From the NCBI RefSeq assembly GCF_014697615.1, contig NZ_JACJSD010000013.1:62001-126000 (forward strand): a stretch of DNA of 64,000 nucleotides, in the 5' to 3' direction. The position numbers and the translations under genes are program-made. This document shows positions 28,312 through 37,048 of this stretch, piece after piece; within the stretch, counting starts at the first letter, position 1; the number at the start of each line of letters is the position of its first letter. The notes beneath the pieces were generated by a model. The model had not been told where the DNA came from. It made no database searches and worked only from the letters and a program-made list of their open reading frames with translations. Origin of the DNA: Nostoc sp. FACHB-280 (GTDB lineage Bacteria > Cyanobacteriota > Cyanobacteriia > Cyanobacteriales > Nostocaceae).

Positions 28312-28557
28312 TTATTGTTCACCACCAGAGCTACCGCCATCATCACCGTAAACCGGACGACAAATGTAGGTGGGATAACGACGGGAATAATCTTCATTAG
28401 ATGGGAATAAAGGTTGTTCGCCAGATGGGAGTTGTCCACCGTATGGGGATTGACCACCAAATGGTTTTTTTCCAGTATTTTGTCCACCAGATAACAGCTG
28501 CTGTTCTGCTGTTGATAAGTCAACAATTAAATTAGATGTGATGTATTTATTTGACAT
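28312..28557 (-). CDS. Bacteriocin-like precursor 5, Gly-rich core
   Basis: 81 residues from the ATG at 28557, which has GTGAGG placed 9 nt upstream; the longer frame to 28572 merely reads through that ribosome site. A 25-residue leader (MSNKYITSNLIVDLSTAEQQ then LLSGG) ends in the double-glycine cleavage motif. The core of ~56 residues is rich in Gly, Pro and Gln (repeated FGGQSPYGGQ) and has a single Cys (ICRPVYG). The leader matches precursors at 33850, 34359 and 35045. It should be cleaved and exported by the C39-ABC transporter at 29230-31404. It resembles cyanobacterial CTB-type bacteriocin precursors; bioactivity is unknown. Confidence 0.8.
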   Translation of the reverse strand: MSNKYITSNLIVDLSTAEQQLLSGGQNTGKKPFGGQSPYGGQLPSGEQPLFPSNEDYSRRYPTYICRPVYGDDGGSSGGEQ

Positions 28558-28769
28558 GATTCTTGACCTCACTTAATTGATAGGTTTATAAGACCTATGC
28601 TTTTATTATTCGTTGTTTTGTCTTTTAATGAATTATTCTTTGGTTGGAGTTTTTTGTTTAAAAACTCATTCTTTAGGATTAAATATATTAAATAATTAAC
28701 AATTACGAATAGTTTCAATGCCAAGTTTCCCCAACTTCTTTAAAAAGTCAGGGAGTTGAGATTATAAAT

Positions 28770-28881
28770 CAATACAGTTCAGTTAAGACTAAAACTCTTT
28801 GTTAAAGTCATTTTTTTTAACGAACCACAAAGGGCGCAAAGAGCGCGAAGAGAAGAAAAAAGTACTAACTGAACCGTATTG
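28770..28881. mobile_element. MITE-like element with 10-bp target duplication
   Basis: 112 bp bounded by CAATACAGTTCAGTTA (28770-28785) and TAACTGAACCGTATTG (to 28881), inverted repeats with one mismatch in 16. It is flanked on both sides by the direct repeat GATTATAAAT (28760-28769 and 28882-28891). The interior is A-rich and non-coding, including ACGAACCACAAAGGGCGCAA. The ends match the element at 16119-16256. It sits 3 bp past the stop codon of the precursor gene at 28894-29199. Confidence 0.85.
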
Positions 28882-28893
28882 GATTATAAATGT

Positions 28894-29199
28894 TTAAAAT
28901 CTCAATAAATCTTTTAAAACATTATTCATCCAACTATTCCATTTATCAACGCTGAAGGTCACTTGTGGCCAACGAAAGGTTACAGAAGTGCCGATAGTAA
29001 TTTGTGATAAATTATATCTACTACTTTGTGTATTCGATTCACCTCCTGAGCTTAATTGATTTTCGGCATCAGTTTGAATATCTGTTTTTTGCAGAAAAAA
29101 ATCACTTTTAGCAAAAAAATCTGAATTTTGTCCAGCCGCTAGAGATTCTTGCTCTTGTGGAGATAATTCTCTGAGATTAGCTGTGCTATTTTCAAACAT
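28894..29199 (-). CDS. Bacteriocin-like precursor 4, divergent leader
   Basis: 101 residues, directly downstream of the ABC exporter gene (31 bp). The N-terminus MFENSTANLRELSPQEQESL then AAGQ is a leader-like helix with the LSxxEQE signature but ends in Ala-Gly, and a second candidate site LSSGG lies near residue 53. The C-terminal ~45 residues are amphipathic with several Trp and Phe (VTFRWPQVTFSVDKWNSW). No cysteines. Unlike the other four precursors it lacks the 25-residue MS-type leader and the GTGAGG-N9-ATG context. It may be a precursor of another class or an accessory peptide. Confidence 0.6.
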   Translation of the reverse strand: MFENSTANLRELSPQEQESLAAGQNSDFFAKSDFFLQKTDIQTDAENQLSSGGESNTQSSRYNLSQITIGTSVTFRWPQVTFSVDKWNSWMNNVLKDLLRF

Positions 29200-29229
29200 A
29201 GACTTAACGCTTCACATAAATAAGCAATT

Positions 29230-31404
29230 TTAAAAAGATAAAAACTTTAAATGTTCTCCTTGTTGCGAGAGAAATGTTTCCAGTGTTCCTTGTAATTGCA
29301 CTTGACCTTTTTCTAACATCACAATCCAGTCAGCGCGATGTACAACACTAGGACGATGAGTAATCAAAATTGTGGTTTTACCTTTGCGGGATGCTAACAA
29401 CTGATCTAATACTTGTGCTTCGCTTACAGGGTCAAGTCCGGCTGTAGCTTCGTCTAAGATTAGTATAGGTGGATTGGTGAGAATCCCTCTAGCGATCGCT
29501 AATCTTTGTCGTTGTCCCCCAGAGAGATTCGCGCCAAATTCTCCTAACACAGTTTGATAATTATTCGGTAATTGACTAATAAAACTATCTGCATCCGCAA
29601 TCTCGCAAGCTTTGACAATCTCCTCAAAGGAAATATGGGGAGTCCCTAAACGAAAATTATCAACAATTGAGCGACTCCAAAAATGTGGTTCTTGGGGTAC
29701 ATACACTACTTGTTGACGTAAACAATCCAGGGCGATATCTTGAATGTTATAAAAGCCGATGCGGATATTTCCTGAATTTAACTCATACAACCCAGCAATG
29801 AGTTTTGCTAAAGAACTTTTTCCACAACCTGATTTGCCAATTAAAGCAATCACATTTCCACCAGGCAGTTTTAAAGAAAATTCTTCTAACAAGTCCACTC
29901 TCCCAGCATGATGAAAAGTGACTTGGGAAAACCGAATATCTGCATCAGCAGGGATTTGCACCGTGGGTTTTTGACTCCCACCAATTACTTCTGGTGTCGC
30001 TTCAATTACTTCTAAAAGCCGCGAAACAGCAGTCTGCGATCGAAAATATTCATCGCCAAACCCAACTAAAGAGTTAATTAAATTCAAAACATTGACTTGT
30101 AAAACATTAAAAGCCAATATTTGACCAATGCTTAACTGTCCTTGAATAACTAATATACTACCGAATCCTAATAAAACTACTCCACCAATGGTAGAAATTA
30201 ATCTTGCAACAGTACCGTTAATAATCCCAATTTGAATCGTGCTGAAAGTTAAATGTGCTAACCGACCAAATCGGCTTTGAAATTCATCCCAAAATTGAGG
30301 AGCAGCATTCGTCGTTTTAATTACCTGTGCGCCTTTAAATGTTTCTACTAACACACCTTGATTTTCTGCACCCAAAACCAATAAACTGCGAGTTTTTTGC
30401 TGAAGAATTGGCAAAAAAGGTAAAGTAGATGCAGTCATTAATAACGCAACCAAAATCACTGCAATGGTTAACTGCCAACTATAAAACAGCATAATGCTGA
30501 AAGAAATTATCGCAATGAAAAACTGACTGGGTAATAAAATCACGATTTGCGATACTAATTGATTAATTTCATCAATATCTCTTAATCGGCTCGAAATTTC
30601 CCCACTCCGGCGCGATTCATAATAACTCAAAGGTAACTGAAGAATTTTGCGGGCAAACTCCATCACCAGTCCTAATTGCAAGCGTTGACCAAAGTGAGCA
30701 ATCATCATTGACTGTACGACTTGCAAACTACTACTAAATAAGCTACTAATCACAACGGCTGAGATTACAACAACTAGTAATTGAGTATCTCCCCGCACTA
30801 AAACATCATCTGTTAACAGTTGCAGCAAAACTGGACTACCAAGCGCCAGCACACCTAAAACAATATTGATGAGTAATACCTGACTCAGCAAACTCCGATA
30901 AGGTAATACACGCTGAAAAAACCTACCTAAACCCTGCTTTTGTTCTTCTTGAAACTGCACAAAAAATCGCGTCGGATCAGGTTCTAGTAAGAGCATCACC
31001 CCGTTCCAAGCGGTGGTTAATTCTTCGCGGCTAATGTAGCGTAAGCCTGTCGCCGGATCAGCAATTACATACTTTTTCCCCCGCTTACCGTACAGCACAA
31101 CCCAGTGATAGCCGCGCCAATGAATAATTGCAGGTAAATGGATTTCTGTAATTCTATCCATGATTGCTGGTGCGGCTTTGACGGCTCTAGCATTAAATCC
31201 CAATGTCTCAGAACCACGTTTTAAGCCGAGTAAAGTTGTACCTAACTGTCCAGTTCCTACAGCTTCTCGGCTTTTACTCATACTCAAGAAGCGTCCGTAA
31301 TGTTTGCAAATTGAAACTAGACAAGCGGCTCCACAATCTTCTTCACTGGATTGTAAAACACACTGGTATTTTTTTTGGTGTTTAAATTTGAATAGACCAA
31401 ACAT
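29230..31404 (-). CDS. Peptidase-containing ABC exporter (C39 peptidase, TM and ATPase domains)
   Basis: 724 residues. The N-terminal C39 protease domain (about 10-150) has the catalytic Cys24 in EEDCGAACL, His100 in GYHWVVLYG and Asp116 in IADPATG, so it should be active. Six transmembrane helices follow (about 165-450), then the ATPase with Walker A GKSGCGKSS, signature LSGGQRQRLAIARG and Walker B ILILDEATAGLD. It cleaves double-glycine leaders and exports the cores. It lies between the HlyD-type adaptor gene (48 bp upstream) and precursor 4 (31 bp downstream), on the same strand as all five precursor genes. Confidence 0.95.
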   Translation of the reverse strand: MFGLFKFKHQKKYQCVLQSSEEDCGAACLVSICKHYGRFLSMSKSREAVGTGQLGTTLLGLKRGSETLGFNARAVKAAPAIMDRITEIHLPAIIHWRGYHWVVLYGKRGKKYVIADPATGLRYISREELTTAWNGVMLLLEPDPTRFFVQFQEEQKQGLGRFFQRVLPYRSLLSQVLLINIVLGVLALGSPVLLQLLTDDVLVRGDTQLLVVVISAVVISSLFSSSLQVVQSMMIAHFGQRLQLGLVMEFARKILQLPLSYYESRRSGEISSRLRDIDEINQLVSQIVILLPSQFFIAIISFSIMLFYSWQLTIAVILVALLMTASTLPFLPILQQKTRSLLVLGAENQGVLVETFKGAQVIKTTNAAPQFWDEFQSRFGRLAHLTFSTIQIGIINGTVARLISTIGGVVLLGFGSILVIQGQLSIGQILAFNVLQVNVLNLINSLVGFGDEYFRSQTAVSRLLEVIEATPEVIGGSQKPTVQIPADADIRFSQVTFHHAGRVDLLEEFSLKLPGGNVIALIGKSGCGKSSLAKLIAGLYELNSGNIRIGFYNIQDIALDCLRQQVVYVPQEPHFWSRSIVDNFRLGTPHISFEEIVKACEIADADSFISQLPNNYQTVLGEFGANLSGGQRQRLAIARGILTNPPILILDEATAGLDPVSEAQVLDQLLASRKGKTTILITHRPSVVHRADWIVMLEKGQVQLQGTLETFLSQQGEHLKFLSF

Positions 31405-31451
31405 GATAATTTGTAATGCAGAAAGATGAATTTTTTTGATTCTGAATTCTT

Positions 31452-33272
31452 TTAAATATCTGCAATTAATCTGGCTTTTCGCAGAATGAACTGCATCACT
31501 GTTTCTTGGCGAGAAATAATATCAGCGCGTCCTTCCATTCCGGGTTTGAGATGACACTGGCGATCGCCTCTACCAACAGATAAAGTTTGCGGTACAATTG
31601 TCACTTCATAAGCTGGTGGTGTTTGCACAGTCGGTAATGTAGCGTTTTTCTCCACAGCTAAAGCGTCGGGTGCAACTGTGGTGACAGTACCCTTGAGTGT
31701 GCCGTAATCTGGATAAGGACAAGCAGAAACCTGCATCTGTACTTGTTGATTTGCTTTTACCTTATCGATATCTTGCGCGGGAACTCTGGCTTTAATTTGT
31801 AATGTTGCATCTAAAGGTGCAATCTGCGCGATCGCTTCACTGGGTTGGACAACTTGTCCAGGGTTGCGTAAATTAAATTGCAACAAAATTCCATCACTCG
31901 GTGCGCGAATTACCGTTTTACTCAAGTCATTTTCGGTTTGTTGGAGTTCTTTTTGCGTCGTGTCTAGTTGCTTTTGCAATTCTAGGCGCTGCTGAAGTAA
32001 AGTTTCTCTTTCTTTTTTCAAAGCCGCCAAATCTGCTTGTTTCTTCGCCTGTTCTTGCTGAATGCGTGCAATTGCCACAGCTACAGGTGAATCACTTGGA
32101 TTAATGGCAGTTTTCGCCTTAATTAAATTTGTTTCCGCAATTGTTAAGGCTTGGTCTTTTTCTTCTAAACTATTTTTCGCGTTGGCTTTGGCTTGTTCTA
32201 ATTTAGTTTCGGCCGCTTTGACTGCCAATAGCTTTTCTTCTAAGCTATTTTTGGCATTTTCTTGAGCTTGTGCCAGTTTAGCTTTTGCCGAAATCACCGC
32301 TTGTTCTTTTTCTTCCAAAATATTTTTCGTGTTGGCTTTGGCTTGTGCTAACCTCGCTTCCGCCGATTTAACTGCTTGAACTTTTTCTTCAAATAAATTA
32401 AGTGGCACGGCTCCCAATGCTACTATCGGCTGTAGGCGATCGCGTTGTAACTTCGCCATTTGCAAAGCGGCTTCAGCTTCTTGGACAGTAATTGTTAACA
32501 GTTGCTCTCGTAATAATCTATCTTTTTGTTTTTGCGCGATGCTTAAGACAGTTTCCGCCTCTTGCACAGTTGATTGTAATAGTTTTTCGCGCTGCAAGCG
32601 ATCGCGTTGTATTCTTGCTAAAGTTAATGCAGCCTCGCTTTCCTGCACAGTTGTAGTTAGGAGTTTTTCGCGCCGTAATCGGTCTTTTTGTAACTTTGCA
32701 ATAGTTAAGGTTGATTCTGCTTGCGTCATTTCCGCTAAAGCTTTCATTCGCTGATCTTGATAGTTGCGTTCAGTCCCACTTAAATCTGCTTGCGCCGCTA
32801 AAATTGTCTGGTTCATTAATTCAGTTTGTGCCGCCAACTGCATATTAATTTGACTCAGTTGAGCATCAATTTGACTTAGTTGTAATTTACTTTTTTGAAT
32901 TGTATTTTGTAGCTGACTTTTTTGATTTTGCAGTCGCCCATCATCCAGGTAAGCGATCGCTTGGCCTTGTTTGATGATTTGATTATCTTTCGCCGCAATT
33001 TTCTCCACAGTTCCAGTAATCGCCGACTCCACAACTTTGAGTTCTCCCAAAGGTCGAATTGTTGCCGGAACTTTCACCGTGACATTGTACTTAAAAATAG
33101 CAGCCAACCCGACTGCCAGCACAAAAATACTAATCATGACACTCCCAGCCACACCAATCCATTTGCCAATGCTGGGAAGAAATTCATTGACATCAAATAC
33201 AGGAAGTTGTTCTGGTTTCAGGTCATTAAAACTACTATCAGCATAGTTTTCCTGAGCGCGTAAAGAATTCAC
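31452..33272 (-). CDS. HlyD-family membrane-fusion adaptor with internally repeated coiled coil
   Basis: About 606 residues from the GTG at 33272, which has AAGGT placed 9 nt upstream; the longer frame to 33443 adds an unconvincing N-terminus. One transmembrane helix (about 40-65), a lipoyl-like half (VVESAITGTVEKIAAKDNQ), a very long coiled coil, then the second lipoyl half and beta-barrel (VIRAPSDGILLQFNLRNPGQVV). The coiled coil has about 3.5 copies of a 27-residue unit (LxxAKxQxDRLxREKLL) followed by 3.5 copies of a 25-residue unit (LAQAKANAKNSLEEK). It links the C39-ABC exporter to an outer-membrane channel, which is not encoded here. Confidence 0.9.
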   Translation of the reverse strand: MNSLRAQENYADSSFNDLKPEQLPVFDVNEFLPSIGKWIGVAGSVMISIFVLAVGLAAIFKYNVTVKVPATIRPLGELKVVESAITGTVEKIAAKDNQIIKQGQAIAYLDDGRLQNQKSQLQNTIQKSKLQLSQIDAQLSQINMQLAAQTELMNQTILAAQADLSGTERNYQDQRMKALAEMTQAESTLTIAKLQKDRLRREKLLTTTVQESEAALTLARIQRDRLQREKLLQSTVQEAETVLSIAQKQKDRLLREQLLTITVQEAEAALQMAKLQRDRLQPIVALGAVPLNLFEEKVQAVKSAEARLAQAKANTKNILEEKEQAVISAKAKLAQAQENAKNSLEEKLLAVKAAETKLEQAKANAKNSLEEKDQALTIAETNLIKAKTAINPSDSPVAVAIARIQQEQAKKQADLAALKKERETLLQQRLELQKQLDTTQKELQQTENDLSKTVIRAPSDGILLQFNLRNPGQVVQPSEAIAQIAPLDATLQIKARVPAQDIDKVKANQQVQMQVSACPYPDYGTLKGTVTTVAPDALAVEKNATLPTVQTPPAYEVTIVPQTLSVGRGDRQCHLKPGMEGRADIISRQETVMQFILRKARLIADI

Positions 33273-33849
33273 TGTACTGCACCTTATGTGAGAAATTGAA
33301 ATACTTGCTTTAATGATGTTTACTATCAACGAATCGACATAACTTGATAGCAAATTAAAATTAACTATCTTTGGGAATAAGCCAAAAGGAATAGACGAAA
33401 AACTTGGGATTTTGGCAGACAAACATAGCGAAATACCAAGCAAATTTTAGGTTTTGCTTCTGGGGCGATCGCTTTGAGTCATTATTTCATAAATTACCTT
33501 TATAAAAGGCAGATAACATCATTACCAATAATCCTTTATAATTACTTATGGGGGACGAGAAAAGTGTGTGACAAGCAAGCACAGCCATAACTTTTCTCAT
33601 ATCTCTAACGTGGGCAACGCAGAGAGAAAATAGAGGAGAATGCTCAAACTCCCTCAAAGACCTCACTTACGTTGAGCGAGTAATCACTATCTCCTCTCCC
33701 CTCTTCTTAATGCAGACAAAAGAATTATGCAATCGATTTTTAAATTTTAAAAATCGATTTATATTTCTGTCTGCCGCAAGTAGAAAGGCTTAGAAAAATT
33801 GCACTGTATTAGGAAAAATCTCAAATTTCTGTACTCCTACCTCCTGAAT
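33273..33849. other. Intergenic leader between precursor 3 and the adaptor gene, with a large inverted repeat
   Basis: A ~575-bp spacer on the cluster's coding strand. Its main feature is at 33712-33774: perfect 14-bp arms AATCGATTTTTAAA (33731-33744) and TTTAAAAATCGATT (33746-33759), with outer arms GCAGAC (33712-33717) and GTCTGC (33769-33774). It could end the precursor transcript or stabilise its 3' end. The stretch 33273-33443 lies in an open frame continuous with hlyD but is probably untranslated. Confidence 0.55.
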
Positions 33850-34131
33850 TTAAGGCAGCACCACAGAACTACTAACTGGTGTGGCAACATCCGCATTATC
33901 TAAAGGATTAATAGATAATGAAGACGCGGCATTATTTTGGCAATAGTTACGCTGAGTGTAACTATTGGTAACATTAGTTTGATTTTGATTCGTTTTACCC
34001 ATTGTATTTTTCGTAAAACTTTGATCAAAATTACTGTCGTTGGTTTGCAAGTCGACTCCACCCATAACTAACTCTTGCTGCTGGAGAATTAACTCAAACC
34101 ACAAATCTGACACAATCATTTGACGTGACAT
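33850..34131 (-). CDS. Bacteriocin-like precursor 3
   Basis: 93 residues. A leader of exactly 25 residues (MSRQMIVSDLWFELILQQQ then ELVMGG) ends in Gly-Gly. The core (~68 residues) is Asn/Thr/Ser-rich with one Cys (RNYCQNN) and shares the start VDLQTNDSNFDQ with the DFELANSNY start of precursors 1 and 2. A purine-rich ribosome site (GTGGGG) lies upstream of the ATG. Nearest the adaptor gene of the three upstream precursors. Function inferred from the leader and the exporter next door. Confidence 0.8.
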   Translation of the reverse strand: MSRQMIVSDLWFELILQQQELVMGGVDLQTNDSNFDQSFTKNTMGKTNQNQTNVTNSYTQRNYCQNNAASSLSINPLDNADVATPVSSSVVLP

Positions 34132-34159
34132 ATTTTTAACCCCACTTACCTAGTATCTA

Positions 34160-34208
34160 GATAAAGAATTCCAGAAAAATCTCAGACAATTCTGGAATTC
34201 TCTTTATC
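34160..34208. terminator. Long hairpin between precursors 2 and 3
   Basis: GATAAAGAATTCCAGAA (34160-34176) pairs with TTCTGGAATTCTCTTTATC (34190-34208), broken only by a 2-nt bulge; the loop is 13 nt. It lies 28 bp upstream of the precursor 3 start on the transcribed strand. There is no strong T-run, so it may be an attenuator or RNA-processing hairpin rather than a simple terminator. Confidence 0.55.
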
Positions 34209-34358
34209 AAGCGCGTCCCAAGATAAGCTTGAACACCCAAACCTTTGATTGAGCGATCGCTACAATATGCCAATATTTAAATAGGTAAATTGCAGACTTC
34301 ACTCAAAAGTCAGAGTTAAACTTTTCTAGTGATTTTAGAAAAGCAAAGTTTGGGTAAT

Positions 34359-34679
34359 TTAGCTTCCACTGAGTGAGCCTGTTTCTGGTGAGGTAGTGGT
34401 ATCATTCCCGCTGGGAGAAGCACCTAAAGCCCCAACTGTTGGTAAAGATGGTGTACCCAATCCCAAGAAATCTTGTGCAGAGGTGTTGACTGAGGAAGAT
34501 ATACCAACAGAATTAGCAAAGCTACCATTGGGGCCAGAATTAGTTAATCCCCGTAAAAAGGAGATTCTTTTATCATAATTGCTATTAGCCAACTCAAAGT
34601 CAGTACCACCAGTAGCAATCTCTTGCTGTTCTACCGATAAAGCAAGATACAATTCGGACGTAATTATTTGATGTGACAT
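34359..34679 (-). CDS. Bacteriocin-like precursor 2
   Basis: 106 residues from the ATG at 34679 (the frame to 34694 reads through the GTGAGG ribosome site, which sits 9 nt before the ATG). The 25-residue leader MSHQIITSELYLALSVEQQE then IATGG ends in Gly-Gly. The core (~81 residues) is Ser/Gly/Asn/Pro-rich with no cysteines and is a clear paralogue of precursor 1 (shared SGPNGS, AQDFLxLG and PTVGALG). Part of a run of three precursor genes upstream of the export genes. Confidence 0.82.
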   Translation of the reverse strand: MSHQIITSELYLALSVEQQEIATGGTDFELANSNYDKRISFLRGLTNSGPNGSFANSVGISSSVNTSAQDFLGLGTPSLPTVGALGASPSGNDTTTSPETGSLSGS

Positions 34680-35044
34680 GATTGTTAGCCTCACTTACAT
34701 TATCAATCAGCAAAGAATGTCATGTATAGCGGTAGTCAGAGATGTTAGGACAATTTGAAAGCTTGAATGCCAGGAATAGTAAGACTTTTACTCCTGCCTT
34801 CTGCTATATATGTGCAATCATTTCTCAAGCAAACCGAAAAAATCGCACAAGAGTTTTTAGCATTCATCAATGCTGACTTTTCCAGAGAAAACCAAAAGTT
34901 ATGAAATGATTCAAGACAACAGCGATCGCTCCACGTAGCTGTGTCATACTCAAAATGAATACTATGTAAATTGCAATTTGCTAGTCTTGAATCAGTAGCT
35001 AGTCTGAATTCTTCTTCTAGGGAATGTTGTAGACTAGCTGAATT
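34680..35044. other. Intergenic region between precursors 1 and 2
   Basis: About 365 bp with the conserved precursor ribosome site (TAAGTGAGG on the minus strand, near 34689-34697). A HIP1 site (GCGATCGC) lies near 34922. No further gene was seen. It may hold a separate promoter for precursor 2. Confidence 0.45.
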
Positions 35045-35413
35045 TTAATGCAACTTTGGTAGGCGATTTCCACCAATACCAGCAGGGCTACTTCCACTAG
35101 TAGCATTTTGTATACCTACCGGAGATTCTGCCGCACCATTTGAACCTGGTGCAGAACCTAAAGCACCAACTGTGGGGATAGATGGTGCGCCCAATGCCAA
35201 GAAATCTTGTGCAGCAGTATTAATTGTTGCAGATGTGCCAATAGAATTGGCAGTGCTACCATTAGGGCCAGAGAATGCTAGTCCTTGCAAATTCACAAGT
35301 CTTTTAGCAAAATTACTGCCAGCCAACTCAAAATCCGCACCACCAGCCACTAATTCTTGTTGTTGATTTGATAACTCAATCAACAACTTTGATAAAAATA
35401 TTGGATGTGACAT
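35045..35413 (-). CDS. Bacteriocin-like precursor 1
   Basis: 122 residues from the ATG at 35413, with GTGAGG 9 nt upstream. The 25-residue leader MSHPIFLSKLLIELSNQQQE then LVAGG ends in Gly-Gly. The core of ~97 residues starts ADFELAGSNFAKR and is Ala/Gly/Ser/Pro-rich without cysteines; it is paralogous to precursor 2 but extended at the C-terminus (PAGIGGNRLPKLH). First gene of the same-strand cluster 35413 to 28312. Processing by the C39 domain of the exporter at 29230 is the natural inference. Confidence 0.82.
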   Translation of the reverse strand: MSHPIFLSKLLIELSNQQQELVAGGADFELAGSNFAKRLVNLQGLAFSGPNGSTANSIGTSATINTAAQDFLALGAPSIPTVGALGSAPGSNGAAESPVGIQNATSGSSPAGIGGNRLPKLH

Positions 35414-35635
35414 GATTGTTAGCCTCACTTACGTTTGGTGGGTTGACCACCTAAGTACCCAACTATAAGCACTGTTTGTCAGGAAATCATAAATCTATAG
35501 ATAGAAATCAAAACTCTAACTTTACTACTCACAGTAGATATAAAAAAATCTTTTATGTGTTCAAGATATCCTAGTATCCTACGAGTAAAAATAGTAAATC
35601 TTGCTGAATAATGATATTTTTTTAGCTAATATCGG

Positions 35636-36340
35636 TTAGTTAGACAATAGTTGCATTAATACAAAAGCTAGACCGGCACTACCTAAAGGAACAGTTAAAT
35701 TATCAACACCCAAAAAGGAAATAGCTTCTAAACCAGTAGCTGCGATCGCCACAGCCAATGATATCACCCAAATTTGCCAGATATTTCCTTGCACACCCAG
35801 CAAAATCAAACTACTCACGATGTAGCTGGCTAAGGTCATCGTTAAAGAGCCTTCCCAACTTTTACCAGACCCAAAAACTTTATACTGATGTTTACCAAAG
35901 CGTTGACCAACCAACGCTGCTAAACCATCACCCCAAGTCATCACCATAATTCCAATTGCAGCGTATTGGGGTTGTTGCAAATACCAGAAACATCCAACTA
36001 AAATGCCAAAACTCACAGCATAAAAAAACGTTCCTAAACTTTGACGACCTACACTGTTAATCCCCGGCAGAATTGGCAATCGATAAGATAACAAGGTCAC
36101 AATACTCGCTACAATCGAAGCTGTAACGCCTACACTCGCCGGAATATCTAGCCACCAAGCCAGCAAAATCACATTGCCAGTGCCAATATGCACGATTTTT
36201 CTGATTATTTCTGAATCATCAGTTGCAAAGCGACTGACCAACCATGACACCAGGAGGATAAGCAACACCCAAACTGCAACTATAGTAATTTGCAGCCACA
36301 AAGGTGGAATTGAAGTTAAACCAGGAATCAGAGTTAACAA
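35636..36340 (-). CDS. Phytol/dolichol-kinase-like integral membrane protein
   Basis: 234 residues with six or seven transmembrane helices. It belongs to the CTP-dependent diacylglycerol/polyprenol kinase group: IIRKIVHIGTGNVILLAWWL near the N-terminus, then VMTWGDGLAALVGQRFGKH and GSGKSWEGSLTM, and the LGVDNLTVPLG ending. Cyanobacterial members (VTE5-type) phosphorylate phytol released from chlorophyll for tocopherol synthesis. Substrate not certain. Monocistronic, divergent from yidD. Confidence 0.82.
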   Translation of the reverse strand: MLTLIPGLTSIPPLWLQITIVAVWVLLILLVSWLVSRFATDDSEIIRKIVHIGTGNVILLAWWLDIPASVGVTASIVASIVTLLSYRLPILPGINSVGRQSLGTFFYAVSFGILVGCFWYLQQPQYAAIGIMVMTWGDGLAALVGQRFGKHQYKVFGSGKSWEGSLTMTLASYIVSSLILLGVQGNIWQIWVISLAVAIAATGLEAISFLGVDNLTVPLGSAGLAFVLMQLLSN

Positions 36341-36402
36341 GGATTTTACACGCTAGACAGTTTTGAGCCTTGTTTCTAATTTATAAGATTTGGGCATCAA
36401 CA

Positions 36403-36702
36403 ATGAAACTATTATTTATTTGGTTAATTCGGGGTTACAGAATGTTTATCTCACCGTTGTTTCCCCCTACTTGCCGCTTTCAGCCAACTTGTTCTATGTA
36501 CGCTATCCAAGCAATTGAGAGGTTTGGAGTAGTGCGCGGTGGCTGGATGGCTACTCGTCGCATCTTGCGTTGTCATCCATTTCACCCCGGTGGTTATGAC
36601 CCAGTACCAGAAATAGCACCATCAGCCACACAGCAAAATTGTTGTGGTCACACTCAATTAAATTCTGAAAATGAAACTCAACCAGAACCGCGAAATCACT
36701 AA
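36403..36702 (+). CDS. yidD: Membrane protein insertion efficiency factor YidD
   Basis: 99 residues from the ATG at 36403 (a TTG at 36370 would add an unlikely 11 residues). The conserved core is obvious: [20 protein letters not shown], then [35 protein letters not shown] and DPVP. The three cysteines and [12 protein letters not shown] are diagnostic. YidD helps YidC-dependent insertion at the inner face of the plasma or thylakoid membrane. The C-terminal ~20 residues are variable. Confidence 0.93.
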   Translation: MKLLFIWLIRGYRMFISPLFPPTCRFQPTCSMYAIQAIERFGVVRGGWMATRRILRCHPFHPGGYDPVPEIAPSATQQNCCGHTQLNSENETQPEPRNH

Positions 36703-37048
36703 AAAACCTTTTGCAGTCATCCGCAATCTCTACAGCATTCCCATGTGAGTAGTGAATTGCTTGATGATGTAAAAAGTGGATAATAGCTTGATTTTTTAAT
36801 GCCTGAAGATGAGTAAATATTGCTCTTTGCGTAATTTTACTTTCGTATTTATTCAGTAATTATTAGTTCAAAAATCACTTGAAATAATTAATGCTGATAA
36901 TTGGTTTTACCGTGTATATACATAACTTTTGTAATTGGTTTTTATTAAATGCTTTCAATATAAAAAAGTGAACAAGTTCATAAAATAAACTAGACGCATT
37001 CATAGCTAATCTCTTACAAATGGATTCATGATTTCAAGAAGGAAAGCT
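36703..37048. other. Intergenic region upstream of the PEP-CTERM gene
   Basis: About 345 bp, very AT-rich, no gene seen. It must contain the promoter of the PEP-CTERM protein, whose ribosome site AAGGA lies just before ATG 37049. Confidence 0.4.

Noticed and set aside
33273-33443. 57-codon N-terminal extension of the HlyD-type adaptor
   Set aside because: Unlike any adaptor N-terminus; a GTG at 33272 with a ribosome site fits better.
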